A stretch of DNA of 21,508 nucleotides from positions 1 through 21,508 of the forward strand of contig JAEYYB010000140.1 in the NCBI GenBank assembly GCA_023430975.1, given 5' to 3'. Below, in pieces: positions 9,043-16,543 of this stretch; within the stretch, counting starts at the first letter, position 1, and every line of letters starts with the position of its first letter. Under the pieces are notes generated by a model. That model saw only the letters and a list, made by a program, of their open reading frames with translations. It ran no database searches and was not told where the DNA came from. The stretch is from Bacillota bacterium. GTDB taxonomy: Bacteria > Bacillota > Clostridia > Acetivibrionales > DSM-2933. The translations under genes and the position numbers were made by a program.

Positions 9043-9083
9043 CAATTATACTACGAATTTAATTATCTACATATATAATTTTA

Positions 9084-11651
9084 TTATAATGAATAAGTAT
9101 ATCCGAACTTAAGTGCGAGCTTCAAAACGTCAGCCATATTTACAGCTCCATCACTATTTAAATCGCATGCAGCATCGAATTTTACGTCTCCCTTAACTGT
9201 ACCGAAAGCTGTTGCTATTTTCATAACGTCTGCCATGTTAACAGAACCGTCACGATTTATATCTTCAGGTACTTTTACACCTGTGGATGATGTAGGTGTA
9301 GGAGTGTTACTAGGTCCTGAAGTTGATGGTATTATATCATTATAAGTATCCAAGTAGTAAGTAATCCAAGCAAGTGGTGCATTCCAGTTGATTGTTACTT
9401 CGTTAGTAGACCATGATTCAACGTGGTCAAGGAAGCATTTTTGTGCTGGTGCCTTGTTAACCTTCAAACCTGCACCGGAAGCCCATGGGTCCTGACAACC
9501 GGAGTTTGGTCCGCCTGAAAGGAATCCTGGAGGTGCTGATGGGAATGAAGGATCAATCTGAGGACAGAAGAAACGGTGGTGAGGATATTTTAATGGATTT
9601 TCGCCATATCCTGTTACGTAGTTCTGCAACATTGGGTTACGTCCCATTAGGTAGTCCATTGATTCTGCAGCACCGTTAAAGTATTTTGAATCTCCGCTTA
9701 CATCATATGCATAAGCCATAACTATAGACTCGTTGATAACAAAAGCATTTGATGCCCAAGGATAACCAGTTATTTCTTCACTCTGGCCAGCAAACTCATT
9801 TATATAAGTTGATTCTGCAAGAGGAATACCATAACCTTCTTTAGCTTGTACAGCCATGAATGTATCTGCTGCTTTTTTAATACTTGCTCCAACTTCTGGG
9901 AATTCAGTTGATTTATGTAAAGCGAGTGTAAGGGTTCCTAATCCACCTGTAGCACCCCAGTCAAAACATCCAGCCATACCGTTGGATTCACCTGACAATG
10001 TAACAGGCATTTGTAATGCATTCTTATAACCTTTTAAATCTGTAAGATATTTTGAGTCACCTGTTGTAACATATAATTCACATGCAGCCCAGTAGAAATC
10101 ATCTTCTGTATAGTTGTCACCATAAGTACCGCTACCAGGTTCCTGGCCGTATGGAGCATATATTGCAGGATTTTTCTTAGCAGCAGCATAAGCTGTTTCT
10201 GCTGCAGTTAAACATTTTGATGAGAATGTAGAATCAATAGTCTTCCACATACGTGCAGCTTGTGCAGCACATGCTGCAAGGTTTAATGTAGCTGCTGTTG
10301 ATGGTGGATAGTATATACGGTCTTGCTTATCCTGATCAGGACGAGTTGCTAAAGCTGTCCAAGCTACGTCTGCCATCTTATGAACTGCCATACCTGCTCT
10401 GTCATAACCGGAAGGAATCTGCATTTTCAGCATCCATTCCATTTCCCAACGTGTTTCATCAAGTATATCGCTCTTGCCATTTCCGCTTTCAGGAATTGTC
10501 ATTGTTTTATCAGCAAATTGAGCGTCTTTACCTTTTGCAAGGGAATGCTCATATATGTTTTGTACTGTCCATAATGATATACCGCCGTTAACAACATACT
10601 TACCATGGTCACCGGCATCATACCATCCGCCTGAACCTTCAATTGATGAAGGACCATTGTAGTTTCTTCCTGTAATCAACTTAGGATTATCAGTTGTATG
10701 ACCGGCTGGACGTGCCCATTTGCTGTCAACGCAATATGGTGTTTTTATTTCAATACCGCTTCTTGCATGATAGAAATATTTGAGTGCATCATATTTCATT
10801 GTGCTGTACATATCAGTACCGATATCGAATGGGAAGCTTGTCGCAGTTCCGCAAACGAGCTGATAATTCTTACCTGTTGTTGTGAAGCTTGAGAAATCTA
10901 TTATTTGTACATTTTCACCTGATGCATGGTCAGGACCATATGGCAATGTAGTACCGGAAGTAACAACCTTTCCTGAACTATCCTTCAACTGCCATGTAGA
11001 AGTAGATGCACCTTGATTAACCCTCAAAGTAGCCTTTTTAGCAGCATTGGGGAAATATCCGAGCTGATTTACACGAATATCTCTTGCTGGTGTTGGTGTA
11101 GGTATAGGGGTTGGAATAAAATCAGGGTCATCAAGCGACATTGATATGAAACTCACATCAATAGGAAGCGAACCTGCCAACTCACCGCCAAAGTGGAAGG
11201 CCCATTCAGCAGTCTTATAGTCTTTGTCTGCTGTAAATTTGTCTGTTACAGTTTTAATCTCATTTGCTTTGAGTTCAAATGCAGCCCATTTATTATTCCA
11301 TACTTCACCATATGGTTCTCCCATATCACCTATCTTTGCATAGATCTTAGTAGCTTTACTTGCTTTTACTGAGAATTTTACTGTATAAACGTGATCTTTA
11401 ACTATTGCAATTTCTCTGTGTCTGATTTGCACGTCCCACTTGTTTGTTCCTTTTTGTTCCATATGAACAACATAAGCGCCGTCCTTTACTTCTGACCACG
11501 AGTTTTGTTCATTACTTTCAGATACGTTCCATGGTAAGCTTACTCCACCCGTAAAGTCTGTGGTCTGAAGAAGCTCCGCCGCATTACCTGTCATCTTCGC
11601 TGCTAATGCTGTTGTACATAGCAGTCCTATCACTGATAATTTTTTTAGCAT
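9084..11651 (-). CDS. Cellulosomal GH9 cellulase (CBM4-Ig-GH9-dockerin), CelK/CbhA-like
   Basis: The product is an 855-residue exported cellulase. Order: signal peptide (1-25), CBM4-type carbohydrate-binding module (about 28-175), Pro/Thr linker (180-189), Ig-like domain (about 190-275, starting DIRVNQLGY), GH9 catalytic domain (about 280-770), Thr/Pro linker, and C-terminal dockerin (797-850). Catalytic residues are Asp345/Asp348 in GGWYDAGDHG and Glu751 in WSTNEVTINWNAPLAW. The layout matches the CelK/CbhA class of cellobiohydrolases, so hydrolysis of crystalline cellulose at chain ends is likely, though exo versus endo action cannot be proven here. The frame is open to 11678, but AGGAGGG (11658-11664) sits 6 nt before ATG 11651, giving a clean signal peptide MLKKLSVIG. 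Its dockerin repeats both read VNMADV, a type-II-like sequence. Confidence 0.94.
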   Translation of the reverse strand: MLKKLSVIGLLCTTALAAKMTGNAAELLQTTDFTGGVSLPWNVSESNEQNSWSEVKDGAYVVHMEQKGTNKWDVQIRHREIAIVKDHVYTVKFSVKASKATKIYAKIGDMGEPYGEVWNNKWAAFELKANEIKTVTDKFTADKDYKTAEWAFHFGGELAGSLPIDVSFISMSLDDPDFIPTPIPTPTPARDIRVNQLGYFPNAAKKATLRVNQGASTSTWQLKDSSGKVVTSGTTLPYGPDHASGENVQIIDFSSFTTTGKNYQLVCGTATSFPFDIGTDMYSTMKYDALKYFYHARSGIEIKTPYCVDSKWARPAGHTTDNPKLITGRNYNGPSSIEGSGGWYDAGDHGKYVVNGGISLWTVQNIYEHSLAKGKDAQFADKTMTIPESGNGKSDILDETRWEMEWMLKMQIPSGYDRAGMAVHKMADVAWTALATRPDQDKQDRIYYPPSTAATLNLAACAAQAARMWKTIDSTFSSKCLTAAETAYAAAKKNPAIYAPYGQEPGSGTYGDNYTEDDFYWAACELYVTTGDSKYLTDLKGYKNALQMPVTLSGESNGMAGCFDWGATGGLGTLTLALHKSTEFPEVGASIKKAADTFMAVQAKEGYGIPLAESTYINEFAGQSEEITGYPWASNAFVINESIVMAYAYDVSGDSKYFNGAAESMDYLMGRNPMLQNYVTGYGENPLKYPHHRFFCPQIDPSFPSAPPGFLSGGPNSGCQDPWASGAGLKVNKAPAQKCFLDHVESWSTNEVTINWNAPLAWITYYLDTYNDIIPSTSGPSNTPTPTSSTGVKVPEDINRDGSVNMADVMKIATAFGTVKGDVKFDAACDLNSDGAVNMADVLKLALKFGYTYSL

Positions 11652-11822
11652 CTTTTTCCCTCCTATTTTAGTAAACAAATTAATTAGAAACTGAACAAAA
11701 AATTTGTTTCAAAAGTGTTATCATCACTAAATAAATTTGACGTCTGGCCTAACAAAACATAATCAGCTTTCCAATAATACTTTCGCTAAACTATTTAATA
11801 TAAACCTATGACCATATGAATA

Positions 11823-11933
11823 TGGCATCCTAACAATTTATCTTTTACGTCCTTTTCATATCTTAGGAGTTTAACAGCACTACAGCTTTAGCATCCAACT
11901 ATCAGTCTATTGCATAACGACAGTTTATTGCCA
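11823..11933 (-). promoter_or_regulatory. Possible c-di-GMP-I (GEMM)-like leader of the GH9 gene
   Basis: On the minus strand, about 170-280 nt before the GH9 start, the order of elements resembles a GEMM-I aptamer. Closing arms are TGGCA and TGCCA. There is a P2-like stem AACTGTC/GATAGTT. The segment GGATGCTAAAGC stands where GGACGCAAAGC is expected, and TTAGGATGCC where a TAGGTTGCC-type 3' end is expected. Against it: an inserted T in the ACGCAAAG core, a 15-nt loop instead of a GNRA tetraloop, and a poorly paired P3. It may be a divergent or decayed copy, or a chance resemblance. Confidence 0.27.
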
Positions 11934-12411
11934 ATTTACTTAAGCTTATAATAATTAAATTACAAAACCGTACTGCTATTTTGGGAAATAAGAAAATAAA
12001 GATGTGAGTGCATAAATGACAAATTGTAAGAAACATTCCGTTACATAAATATCAAGGCTGAAGGAAAACTTTTATATACCTAAATAAAAGTTCAAATCAT
12101 TTATATAAATGATTGATTTCAGATCCTTTCATAATGTATACGTTATTCTTCCGTCTTATTAGGATATATAATATTAAGTAGAATTCAGCAAATACTATAT
12201 AGAAAATTGAATTTATATTGTGTATGTAGCATATATTAGTGTATGATATTCACTTTTCAAAGAACATTTTTTGTACAATTTTCTAAAATCTATTTGTAAA
12301 ACACCGTTATCACCAGAAGATAACAGCATATTACTTTCATATACACATATACTTTTAATTCTTGAACTGTATGTTAATTCTATTTATGTGAAAACATAGT
12401 CAACTGCTGAC

Positions 12412-12457
12412 AAAAAATAAACGAGACAGCACAATTTACGTGATCTGTCGTTTTATT
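12412..12457. terminator. Orphan bidirectional terminator-like hairpin
   Basis: GACAG (12425-12429) pairs with CTGTC (12445-12449), with further CAC/GTG pairing inside. The stem is flanked by an A-rich 5' side and by GTTTTATT, so it could work on both strands; the T-run is better on the minus strand. No gene in either direction obviously needs it, so it may end an unannotated small RNA or mark a lost gene. Confidence 0.55.
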
Positions 12458-12714
12458 CAAGGTTTATATCTTATTATTAAAACAATTACTTTACGAGCTA
12501 TTGTAACACAATAAAAGTTATTTTATATTTAAATTTTATCCAAAATTTATATTTAAGTCAACTAATTTTCTTCTATTTCAATCTTATTACCAATATTGAC
12601 AATTAAATAGCAAATCTTTTAAGTAAATTTAATTTTTTTCCCTTTTTTCATATACACCTGTAATGTTATTGGGTGTTTTACCGGCTAAATTTGGAGCTCA
12701 AATAGAAATGAAGT

Positions 12715-12743
12715 TTGACTAGAAAAGATAACTATATTAATAT
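12715..12743 (+). promoter_or_regulatory. Putative aroA promoter
   Basis: TTGACT (12715-12720) and TAATAT (12738-12743) are separated by exactly 17 bp and lie about 40 bp upstream of the aroA start codon. Confidence 0.5.
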
Positions 12744-12785
12744 AGATATATAAATTGGGATAATTGTTTAATGAAAGGGGTTAAT

Positions 12786-14063
12786 ATGTACTTAATAGCA
12801 GAAAAATCAAAAGTAACTGGAAAAATTAAAATTCCAGGTTCAAAATCGCATACCATTAGAGCATTATTTTTAGCCAGCCTTACAAAAGGAACCTCACATA
12901 TTTACGATCCTCTGATCTCAGATGATGCAGATTCTGCAGTAAAGGTATGCAAAGCTTTTGGTGCAAATATCAGTTTCAATGATAATAAATATGAGATAGA
13001 TGGCTTTGGAACCAATCCAATTACCCCTGATGATGTGGTAGACGTAGGAAATTCAGGTACTACAATGAGATTTGCAGTTTCAACGGCATCTTTGAGCAGC
13101 GGCTTTACTATATTGACAGGCGACTATCAGATAAGAAGACGCCCTTTAGGCCCATTGATAGAATCCTTAAATGCTTTGGGTGCAGAAGTTTTCTCCACAA
13201 GAAATAATGGCCTTGCTCCTGTTGTAGTAAGAGGGATACTAAAAGGTGGCAATACAAGCATTGATGCAGTAACATCACAATATCTGTCTTCTTTGCTTCT
13301 ACACACTCCTCTTTTGCAAAAGGATTCTCAAATAAATATAACAAGATTAAATGAAGTCCCATATGTGGAAATGACCCTTTGGTGGCTTGACAAGCAAGGA
13401 ATAAAATACGAAAATAATAACTTTAAATCAATATATGTCTACGGCAATCAATCGTATAATCCATTTAACCTATCTATTCCCGGTGATTTTTCATCAGCTA
13501 CCTTCTTTGCAGTTCAAGCTGCAATTTCCGGTGAAGAAATAGTAATGGAAAATTTAGATATGTCTGACCCCCAGGGAGATAAAATGGTTTTTTCTATTTT
13601 AAAAGAGATGGGTGCTACTGTAGATATAAACCATAACAGCATAAGAGTAAAAGGTAACAGACTTAAGGGAATGGAAATTGATATGAATTCTATCCCTGAT
13701 GCATTACCTGCAATGGCGGTTTTAGGATGCTTTGCAGATGGTGAAACACGCCTTGTAAATGTACCTCAAGCGAGGCTTAAAGAAACTGACAGAATTTCTG
13801 TCATGAACATGGAGTTAAAAAAGCTGGGTGCGGATATCGAGGAGCTGCCTGACGGCCTCATTATAAGGCAAAGCAAGCTTACAGGCGGTGTTGTTGAAGG
13901 TCATGATGATCATAGAATAGTTATGTCTTTAGCTATAGCAGGCTTAAATATTGACGGTAAGGTAGTTATAAATGGTGCTGAGGCTTATAATGTAACTTTT
14001 CCTGAATTCGGTGACCTAATAAAAAGCTGCGGAGGAAAAATTCTTCTAACAGATTCTATATGA
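12786..14063 (+). CDS. aroA: 5-enolpyruvylshikimate-3-phosphate synthase
   Basis: This 425-residue cytosolic enzyme transfers the enolpyruvyl group of PEP to shikimate-3-phosphate, the sixth step of the shikimate pathway. Family signatures are GSKSHTIRALFLA near the N-terminus (substrate-binding Lys/Ser/Arg), VGNSGTTMRF (PEP site), RRPLGPLIESLNALGA, the KETDRI motif with HDDHRIVMS, and PEFGDLIKSCGG at the end. The frame is open from an ATG at 12771, but GAAAGGGG lies between that ATG and the one at 12786. The second is therefore preferred, giving the usual N-terminus MYLIAEKSKVTG. A kinase gene for the preceding pathway step follows after 77 bp, probably on the same transcript. Confidence 0.93.
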   Translation: MYLIAEKSKVTGKIKIPGSKSHTIRALFLASLTKGTSHIYDPLISDDADSAVKVCKAFGANISFNDNKYEIDGFGTNPITPDDVVDVGNSGTTMRFAVSTASLSSGFTILTGDYQIRRRPLGPLIESLNALGAEVFSTRNNGLAPVVVRGILKGGNTSIDAVTSQYLSSLLLHTPLLQKDSQINITRLNEVPYVEMTLWWLDKQGIKYENNNFKSIYVYGNQSYNPFNLSIPGDFSSATFFAVQAAISGEEIVMENLDMSDPQGDKMVFSILKEMGATVDINHNSIRVKGNRLKGMEIDMNSIPDALPAMAVLGCFADGETRLVNVPQARLKETDRISVMNMELKKLGADIEELPDGLIIRQSKLTGGVVEGHDDHRIVMSLAIAGLNIDGKVVINGAEAYNVTFPEFGDLIKSCGGKILLTDSI

Positions 14064-14082
14064 ATCTATTATATAAATATAT

Positions 14083-14103
14083 ATTATTAACACTTTTAAT
14101 ATA
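14083..14103. repeat. Solo arm of the palindromic element
   Basis: These 21 bp are identical to the terminal arm of copy A (8981-9001). The core and the opposite arm are missing. It lies in the 77-bp gap between aroA and the kinase gene. It may be a remnant of a deleted copy or a chance match in AT-rich DNA. Confidence 0.5.
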
Positions 14104-14140
14104 GATTAAGATATTATTAATTAATTTATGGAGATATATT

Positions 14141-14650
14141 ATGAATAAAAGCAATATAATTATGATAGGTATGCCTAGCTCAGGAAAAACTACAGTCGGC
14201 AACTTATTATCTGAAAGCACCGGGAAAAGCTTTCTTGATACCGACCATTTACTACAGAATATAACCGGTTTATCTCCCAAGGACTATGTTAGCAACTATG
14301 GCCTGGACAATTTTCTGGAAGTACAGGAAAAAGTCATATTGGATTTGGCTGTAGAAAATTCGATAATAGCAACCGGCGGCGGTGTTATATATAATAAGGA
14401 AGCTATGGAACATCTTAAAAGTAATGGAATAGTGGTATATTTAAGGACAGATTTTGAAGTATTGGAAAATAGAGTTTCTAAAGATAGAAAATTGGCACGT
14501 AAAGATGGAAAGAGCTTTTATGATACATATTTGGAACGTGTTCCGCTTTATGAAAATTATTGTGATATAGTAATCGAGTGCAAAGAAAAGCTATCTTCGG
14601 AGATTTCTCAAGAGATCTTAAATATTATTCATAGCGACAAAACACATTAA
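14141..14650 (+). CDS. Shikimate kinase-like P-loop kinase
   Basis: The product is a 169-residue P-loop kinase with Walker A GMPSSGKT (10-17), LDTD (32-35), ATGGG (77-81), a lid Arg (RKLARKDG, 116-123) and ERVPLYE (132-138). This is the shikimate kinase layout, which phosphorylates shikimate at O3 with ATP. Position directly after aroA supports that job. However, the shikimate-gripping Arg of the usual FRxxE motif (Arg58 in E. coli AroK) appears as Leu59 in NFLEVQE. It may therefore belong to a divergent shikimate-kinase-like group with altered affinity or substrate. GGAG about 8 nt before the ATG supports the start. Confidence 0.8.
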   Translation: MNKSNIIMIGMPSSGKTTVGNLLSESTGKSFLDTDHLLQNITGLSPKDYVSNYGLDNFLEVQEKVILDLAVENSIIATGGGVIYNKEAMEHLKSNGIVVYLRTDFEVLENRVSKDRKLARKDGKSFYDTYLERVPLYENYCDIVIECKEKLSSEISQEILNIIHSDKTH

Positions 14651-14721
14651 TATAAATAATGCAATTATATAAGAAAAAAAGAACAATAGAACTTGTTATT
14701 TGGACCCAAGGAGAATATTAA

Positions 14722-14757
14722 ATGCTTATGAGTCCAGTATCATTTATTAGGGGTTGA
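14722..14757 (+). CDS. Short upstream ORF in the spo0A leader
   Basis: An 11-codon ORF (MLMSPVSFIRG) starts 8 nt after a strong AAGGAG (14708-14713). It ends at TGA 14755-14757, overlapping the AGGGG that serves spo0A. It is in the same frame as spo0A, whose ATG lies 9 nt after this stop. Either it is a translated leader that couples or tunes spo0A translation, or the TGA is a stop in an ancestral N-terminal extension. Expression is unproven. Confidence 0.4.
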   Translation: MLMSPVSFIRG

Positions 14758-14766
14758 TGTAAAATT

Positions 14767-15585
14767 ATGAAAAATGAAATATCCGTACTAATCACAGATG
14801 ACAATGTCGAATTTGGTGATATACTTAATGACTATTTGAACCAAACCGAAGGAATTAAAGTTGTAGGAATAGCAAGAGACGGCTTACAGGCACTTGAAAA
14901 AATTAAAGAATTAAAGCCTGAAGTTGTAATACTCGATGTAATTATGCCAAACCTTGATGGGATAGGTGTTCTTGAAAAGTTAGCTACAATACCAAATGTG
15001 AGAAAACCAATTTTTATAATGCTTTCAGCGATTGGTCAGGATATTTTTATCCAGCAGGCCATGTCCTTAGGAGCAGAATATTATATTGTTAAACCGTTTA
15101 GCGTTGAAGTTCTTATATCAAGGATAAAGCAGTTATATAGAGAAAACTGTGTATCATCCTTCCATGAAAGCAAGACTTATGCCCAAAAAGCTTCTTCAAC
15201 CATTTTAAAAATTTCTGAAAATGCAAACGACATTGAGGTTCAGGTTACTTACATGATGCGTGATATTGGTATACCGCCCCATATGGCCGGATACCAGTAT
15301 ATTAGAGAAGCAATAATGCAAACAGTTAATAACTCGAAAGTCTTCGGATCAATTACAAAGGTTCTCTATCCATCTGTTGCACAGAAGTTCAATACCACTC
15401 CGCAAAAGGTGGAAAGAGCTATAAGAAATGCGATTGAAAGCACCTGGGCAAGAGGTAATCCCGATAGCATCGATACCCTTTTTGGGTACACCATTAATTA
15501 TAGTAAGGGTAAGCCAACCAATTCTGAATTTATAGCAATGTTGGCTGATAAAGTTAGGATTAATATGAATTATCAAAAGCAATGA
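14767..15585 (+). CDS. spo0A: Sporulation master response regulator Spo0A
   Basis: This 272-residue transcription factor commits cells to endospore formation once phosphorylated. The N-terminal receiver domain (about 5-125) has the acidic pair Asp11/Asp12, phospho-acceptor Asp57 (VVILDVIMPNLDG) and Lys109 in IVKPF. The C-terminal effector domain (about 145-268) carries the Spo0A signatures VTYMMRDIGIPPHMAGYQYIREAI and LYPSVAQKFNTTPQKVERAIRNAIE, which recognise 0A boxes. The length is normal. Unusually, spoIVB, its common upstream partner, is absent; a shikimate-kinase-like gene is there instead. The AGGGG ahead of the ATG is weak and set about 11 nt away, so translation may rely on the short ORF just upstream. 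It could be a second spo0A copy in the genome. Confidence 0.92.
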   Translation: MKNEISVLITDDNVEFGDILNDYLNQTEGIKVVGIARDGLQALEKIKELKPEVVILDVIMPNLDGIGVLEKLATIPNVRKPIFIMLSAIGQDIFIQQAMSLGAEYYIVKPFSVEVLISRIKQLYRENCVSSFHESKTYAQKASSTILKISENANDIEVQVTYMMRDIGIPPHMAGYQYIREAIMQTVNNSKVFGSITKVLYPSVAQKFNTTPQKVERAIRNAIESTWARGNPDSIDTLFGYTINYSKGKPTNSEFIAMLADKVRINMNYQKQ

Positions 15586-15622
15586 TGCACCTAAACACTT
15601 GATAATAAAATGAATATAAAAC

Positions 15623-15657
15623 AAAGAAAAACCCTTATTTTAAAGGGTTTTTCTTTT
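15623..15657. terminator. Bidirectional terminator between spo0A and hup
   Basis: A perfect 14-bp stem, AAAGAAAAACCCTT (15623-15636) with AAGGGTTTTTCTTT (15643-15656), has T-runs on both strands. It closes both converging transcripts. Confidence 0.9.
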
Positions 15658-15679
15658 GCCAAAATAATATAATATTTTA

Positions 15680-15952
15680 TTAGTTTACGATATCCTTTAA
15701 ACCTTTGCCAGCTTTGAATACAGGTGCTTTTGAAGCTGGTATAGTAATTTCTTCCTTAGTCTGAGGATTTCTCCCCTTCCTTGCAGCTCTTTCTCTTACT
15801 TCAAAAGTACCAAAACCAACAAGAACAACTTTATCACCTTTTTTAAGGGTTTCTTGCACTGTACCGATAAGAGCATTTAAAGCAGCTTCGCTATTCTTCT
15901 TGTTCAAACCTGACTTTGAAGAAATCGCATTAACTAAATCTGTTTTATTCAT
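15680..15952 (-). CDS. hup: DNA-binding protein HU
   Basis: This 90-residue histone-like protein dimerises, bends and compacts DNA in the nucleoid. It begins MNKTDLVNAIS and contains the family signature GFGTFEVRERAARKGRNPQT, the start of the beta-arm that intercalates into the minor groove, followed by IPASKAPVFKAGKGLKD. The length is exactly that of bacterial HU. AGGAGG upstream of the ATG and a dedicated promoter (entry at 15986-16014) suggest a strong monocistronic transcript ending at the shared terminator. Confidence 0.96.
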   Translation of the reverse strand: MNKTDLVNAISSKSGLNKKNSEAALNALIGTVQETLKKGDKVVLVGFGTFEVRERAARKGRNPQTKEEITIPASKAPVFKAGKGLKDIVN

Positions 15953-15985
15953 TTACACAACCTCCTGTATTTGGAATTCGACATT

Positions 15986-16014
15986 ATTTTATAATGAAAG
16001 TAGCATTAAGTCAA
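15986..16014 (-). promoter_or_regulatory. Putative hup promoter
   Basis: On the minus strand TTGACT (16009-16014) and TAAAAT (15986-15991) are 17 bp apart, about 35 bp before the hup start codon. Confidence 0.6.
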
Positions 16015-16086
16015 GCTTTTAGCAATAATTTAGTACTTTTTAACCTTAAAATTTTAGTATTTTGCATTTATTCCTATATTTTCATA

Positions 16087-16470
16087 CTAAACAACACATA
16101 TCTCAACATTGCTAATACTATTTTCTAGTGTCTTAATAAAGTTATTCTCCTTATGCATTTCCTTTGATTTACCAACAACTATAAAATTAATATTATTCTC
16201 CTTTACATACTTTAGAATTGTCTCGACAATATCATCAGATCTTAATACCGATAAATTTGCTCCAACCGATTTTGATACATTGAATAAATATTCCAGTGCC
16301 TCACCCTCTTTTGCGTTATCTAGGAATTTCCATTCATTTTTAGCCACGTGAATTACATGAAGTTCACCTTCATAGTCATTCTTAATATCAGCAGCTTCTC
16401 TTATCAGTCTTTCACAGGTCTTTTGCTGAGTAATACAGACAAGTATATTGCGTTTTGAATTCAAATACAT
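16087..16470 (-). CDS. Universal-stress-protein (KdpD-like Usp) domain protein
   Basis: The product is a stand-alone Usp-type alpha/beta protein of 127 residues. The start RNILVCITQQKTCERLIREAADI resembles the Usp domain of KdpD sensor kinases (ILVCV...SERLIRRAA). ELHVIHVAKNE and NINFIVVGKSKEM are the usual beta-strand and nucleotide-binding-loop regions. The classic G-2x-G-9x-G(S/T) ATP motif is degenerate here, so nucleotide binding is uncertain. No membrane segment or kinase domain is attached. The frame is open to an ATG at 16482 (four more residues), but GGAAGGGG lies just before ATG 16470, so I prefer the latter; spacing is short and the choice is not firm. A perfect palindrome lies upstream. 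Confidence 0.75.
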   Translation of the reverse strand: MYLNSKRNILVCITQQKTCERLIREAADIKNDYEGELHVIHVAKNEWKFLDNAKEGEALEYLFNVSKSVGANLSVLRSDDIVETILKYVKENNINFIVVGKSKEMHKENNFIKTLENSISNVEICVV

Positions 16471-16514
16471 GACCCCTTCCATTGTGATAACTAAATTATA
16501 CCATAAACTATATG

Positions 16515-16535
16515 AAAAATCACGTTGTGATTTTT
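16515..16535. promoter_or_regulatory. Perfect 21-bp palindrome upstream of the Usp gene
   Basis: AAAAATCAC (16515-16523) and GTGATTTTT (16527-16535) are perfect inverted repeats with a 3-bp spacer. A minus-strand TATAAT (about 16492-16497) lies 17 bp away, so the palindrome covers the -35 position of the likely Usp promoter. It could equally regulate the divergent fumarase operon. Its small spacer fits a dimeric operator, and its A/T-run ends also fit a hairpin. Confidence 0.5.
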
Positions 16536-16543
16536 CCTTTATA

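Larger units (their letters stand above)
8731..9083. other. Gap between rnz and the GH9 gene
   Basis: This gap contains, in minus-strand order, the GH9 terminator (9005-9042), the palindromic element (8901-9002) and about 170 bp of AT-rich leader or promoter DNA for rnz. A minus-strand TATAAT (8814-8819) is a possible -10 box without a good -35. No coding frame is credible. Confidence 0.5.
11652..12785. other. 1.1-kb divergent intergenic region
   Basis: This region lies between the GH9 gene (-) and aroA (+). It holds a possible GEMM-like leader for GH9 (11823-11933), a pair of hairpins at 12068-12114 (ACTTTTAT/ATAAAAGT, then a perfect 20-bp palindrome at 12095-12114), a short hairpin GTTATC/GATAAC (12306-12324), an orphan terminator-like hairpin (12412-12457) and the aroA promoter. 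No coding frame is credible. It is unusually long for this gene-dense half of the window. Confidence 0.5.

Noticed and set aside
11652..11678. Upstream ATG (11678) as start of the GH9 gene
   Set aside because: It would place the AGGAGGG Shine-Dalgarno inside the coding region and put MFTKIGGKK before a clean signal peptide. ATG 11651 has ideal spacing.
12653..12682. Weak hairpin ACACC/GGTGT followed by T residues, upstream of aroA
   Set aside because: The stem is only 5-6 bp with a long loop and the T-run is interrupted, so it is too weak to call a terminator or attenuator.
14651..14721. Sigma-H promoter or 0A box upstream of spo0A
   Set aside because: AAGGAG-type sequences here are better explained as the Shine-Dalgarno of the short ORF. 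No convincing GAAT -10 or TTTGTCGAA-like 0A box was found.
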